Shown: piece by piece, positions 62,186 to 64,000 of the stretch
Numbering within the stretch: position 1 is the stretch's first letter
How the letters are laid out: each line of letters begins with the position of its first letter
Assembly (NCBI GenBank): GCA_964506435.1
Contig: CAZDLK010000002.1
Span: 1 to 64,000 of the forward strand
Direction: 5' to 3'
Source: JAOZHU01 sp964506435
GTDB taxonomy: Archaea; Thermoproteota; Bathyarchaeia; Bathyarchaeales; Bathycorpusculaceae
DNA: 64,000 nucleotides
The notes under the pieces: generated by a model
Database searches by the model: none
What the model was told of the DNA's origin: nothing
Seen by the model: only the letters and a program-made list of their open reading frames with translations
Translations under genes and position numbers: made by a program

Positions 62186-63298
62186 ATGAACTACGCCATT
62201 GAAACCGTTAACCTTGTGAAGAGATACCCCACTGCCTCGAAAAAACAGGATTCAAGGGATGTTGGCTACCGTCACGCTGCACCAAGAACTGTAGGCGGGT
62301 TCAATGCCATAATGGACGCTATCAAAGGTCCCACGGGACCGTTTATAGAGGCACTCAAAGGCGTCAACCTCAAAATCAGAGAAGGAGAAATCTTCGGCAT
62401 ACTTGGCCCAAACGGCGCGGGAAAAACAACCTTAATCAAAATCCTCTGTACACTCGTAATCCACGACGAGGGAGAGGTTTACGTCAACGGCTTCAACCCT
62501 GAAAAGGAGCCGGGCGAAGTCCTAAAAAATCTACAAGCCGTTCTGCCAGAGAGTCGTGGATTCAACTGGAGGCTAACTGGTCGCCAAAACCTAGAGTTCT
62601 ACGCTCTCCTTTATGGCCTCAGCGACGACGAGGCAGAAGAGAGAATACGCTTTCTACTCAACATCACCAACCTCACAGACAGAGCGGATGACGGCTACCA
62701 ACGGTACTCAACAGGGATGCAACGGAAGCTACTTCTCTGCAGAGCGCTCCTCAGAAACACACCCATCATCCTCTTCGACGAGCCAACAGCTGGTTTAGAC
62801 CCCAATTCCGCCGACGAGTTCCGGAGGATGATTGAGAGGCTCGTAAAAGAAGAGGAAAAAACGATTCTTATGAGCACCCATAACCTTCAAGAGGCACAAG
62901 GACTCTGCAACAGACTCGCAATCATTGAAAAAGGCAACGTGGTAGCCTCAGGCACACCAGATGATGTAAGGCACCTCGTCATAGAGGACAGTTTTTTCAA
63001 AGTAGCCTTTGCTGGCGCCTCATTAGAAGCAAAGGAGGAGAATCTCATCAGGAATCTTGAGGCGATAGAGGGCATCCACGGCGTATTCGCCGAAGTCGAC
63101 AAAGCGAAAAGACTCCACGGACTGAAAATTAGAGCCGAGAAGGACATGGACCTTGCTGGAATACTTGCACTGCTGGCAGAGAGCGGTCTCAGAATTAAGG
63201 CAGTTGTCACTGAAGAGCCGACTCTTGAGGAAGCGTTCAAGGCCATCACCAGCAGTGGTAGGAAACCGCTGCACACCCATGGAGAGGGAGGAAGCTAA
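62186..63298 (+). CDS. ABC-2 type exporter ATPase (DrrA/CcmA-like)
   Basis: 370 residues. An N-terminal 60-residue stretch with GPTGPFIEALKGVNLKI leads into Walker A GPNGAGKTTLI near residue 74. The signature YSTGMQRKLLL, Walker B IILFDEPTAGLDP and H-loop MSTHNLQEA follow. The C-terminal DUF4162-like tail (about 265-360) is typical of DrrA-type exporters. It works with the permease that starts two bases after its stop. Substrate unknown. Confidence 0.92.
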   Translation: MNYAIETVNLVKRYPTASKKQDSRDVGYRHAAPRTVGGFNAIMDAIKGPTGPFIEALKGVNLKIREGEIFGILGPNGAGKTTLIKILCTLVIHDEGEVYVNGFNPEKEPGEVLKNLQAVLPESRGFNWRLTGRQNLEFYALLYGLSDDEAEERIRFLLNITNLTDRADDGYQRYSTGMQRKLLLCRALLRNTPIILFDEPTAGLDPNSADEFRRMIERLVKEEEKTILMSTHNLQEAQGLCNRLAIIEKGNVVASGTPDDVRHLVIEDSFFKVAFAGASLEAKEENLIRNLEAIEGIHGVFAEVDKAKRLHGLKIRAEKDMDLAGILALLAESGLRIKAVVTEEPTLEEAFKAITSSGRKPLHTHGEGGS

Positions 63299-63300
63299 CC

Positions 63301-64000
63301 GTGAAGATACCATTGGCTGTCAAGCAGATTTTGGCATTCACGAAACGGGACTTTCTTAGCTGGACAACATACCGAACAGCAGCGATAACTCAGGTCGTTG
63401 GCGTCTTGATAGGTGTTTTTAGCTGGGGCATAAGTGCTGCCTACGTTCAGAGACCCGTACAGGAGATGTACGGAAGCGATTACATTTCTTTCCTTTTAGT
63501 CGGAATGGCGGTAAGCAACCTAATTATGCCACTCGTTCTGGGTGTACAGAACCAACTCAACCCATGGACGCTTGAAACCATACTAATGACCAGCGTCCGC
63601 ACACCAATTTTTGTGCTTGGAAATATCATGTGGACATACATATTCTCAGCCCTCAGCTTCATACCGTACCTCCTAATAGGCACCACCTTCTTCCACGCAA
63701 CAATCAAGCCAAACCTAGTGGCGGTAGCTATGGCCCTCATCATTTCTGCAGCCATTATGATGGGACTTTCTATGATTTCAAATGGGCTTAGAATACTCAC
63801 GAAATCAACGGATCCAATAACTTGGGCCATAAACATCCTCCAAAGCCTTTTCGCAGGCGTAGCCTTCCCAGTAATCTATCTTGACACCATTCTCTTCCAA
63901 GGCGCCTCGATAATCTCGTGGTTCCTACCCCAGACATGGGTATATCACCTCTGCAGACTATCAATGCTAACAAACCCATCACTCACGGACCCATCAGTCA
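63301..64000 (+). CDS. ABC-2 type permease, 3' end cut by window
   Basis: GTG at 63301 opens MKIPLAVKQILAFTKRDFLS and the frame stays open to the window end (about 233 residues seen). Five or so membrane segments, for example YISFLLVGMAVSNLIMPLVL, MWTYIFSALSFIPYLLIG and LVAVAMALIISAAIMMGLSM. Together with the upstream ATPase it forms an exporter, under likely PadR control. C-terminus lies outside the window. Confidence 0.85.
   Translation, partial: MKIPLAVKQILAFTKRDFLSWTTYRTAAITQVVGVLIGVFSWGISAAYVQRPVQEMYGSDYISFLLVGMAVSNLIMPLVLGVQNQLNPWTLETILMTSVRTPIFVLGNIMWTYIFSALSFIPYLLIGTTFFHATIKPNLVAVAMALIISAAIMMGLSMISNGLRILTKSTDPITWAINILQSLFAGVAFPVIYLDTILFQGASIISWFLPQTWVYHLCRLSMLTNPSLTDPSV

Noticed and set aside
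1..64000. tRNA, rRNA or CRISPR features
   Set aside because: Scanning the intergenic stretches by eye showed no cloverleaf-like sequence, rRNA block or regularly spaced repeat array. A weak tRNA with an intron could still be missed without a dedicated search.

Overview
The window looks like a piece of an archaeal chromosome, most probably from the Bathyarchaeia or a close relative within Thermoproteota. This placement rests on gene content, not on a phylogeny. The archaeal markers are an EF-2 with the diphthamide histidine, a geranylgeranyl reductase with its own ferredoxin (saturation of isoprenoid lipids), an archaeal preflagellin/prepilin peptidase and type IV pilus operon, an asparaginyl-tRNA-synthetase-like asparagine synthetase, and GTP-type PEP carboxykinase. 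Several surface proteins end in a PEPFPT-like motif, a transmembrane helix and KKR. No rRNA, tRNA, CRISPR array or intact insertion sequence was seen.

Layout. 0-6 kb: EF-2 (cut by the window edge), an AhpD-like protein and a PII-type cation P-ATPase. 6-8.3 kb: an AT-rich accessory patch with a decayed transposase, a zinc ribbon and a three-gene operon ending in a retropepsin-like protease. 8.4-13.1 kb: a surface protein, then GlmU-like/GlmM enzymes for UDP-GlcNAc and a PfkB sugar kinase. 13.2-26.8 kb: a type IV pilus locus with peptidase, a separate pilin, five pilin-like proteins (one of 1390 residues with tandem repeats), the platform protein and the motor ATPase. 27-32 kb: a coiled-coil protein plus P-loop ATPase pair of unknown role, and small regulators. 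32-40 kb: PEPCK, asparagine synthetase divergent from an Lrp regulator, ferredoxin plus geranylgeranyl reductase, and an NfeD/SPFH pair. 39.6-44.2 kb: a tightly overlapping operon of four surface proteins (kelch, two beta-helix, one Ig-like). 44.6-49.1 kb: a flippase-like membrane protein, a frameshifted acetyltransferase, malic enzyme and regulators. 61.6-64 kb: a PadR regulator with an ABC exporter.

The most interesting region is 49.2-61.4 kb. Operon A encodes a lipoprotein-like binding protein, permease and ATPase of the BtuFCD/FecBCD type, a CobN/BchH-type large chelatase subunit and CbiZ. Operon B encodes a surface protein with a DOMON/EB_dh-like domain, a NifH protein fused to a NifD/NifE-like protein, and a NifK/NifN-like protein. 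Cysteines for one [4Fe-4S] cluster are split 3+1 between the two nitrogenase-like subunits, as in NifEN and the dark-operative (bacterio)chlorophyll reductases. Both operons are preceded by nearly the same promoter of about 97 bp, so they are probably co-regulated. No nifB or other nitrogen-fixation gene is present. I infer a tetrapyrrole (corrinoid, haem or F430-like) capture, import, metal-exchange and reduction system. The substrate cannot be told from the sequence.
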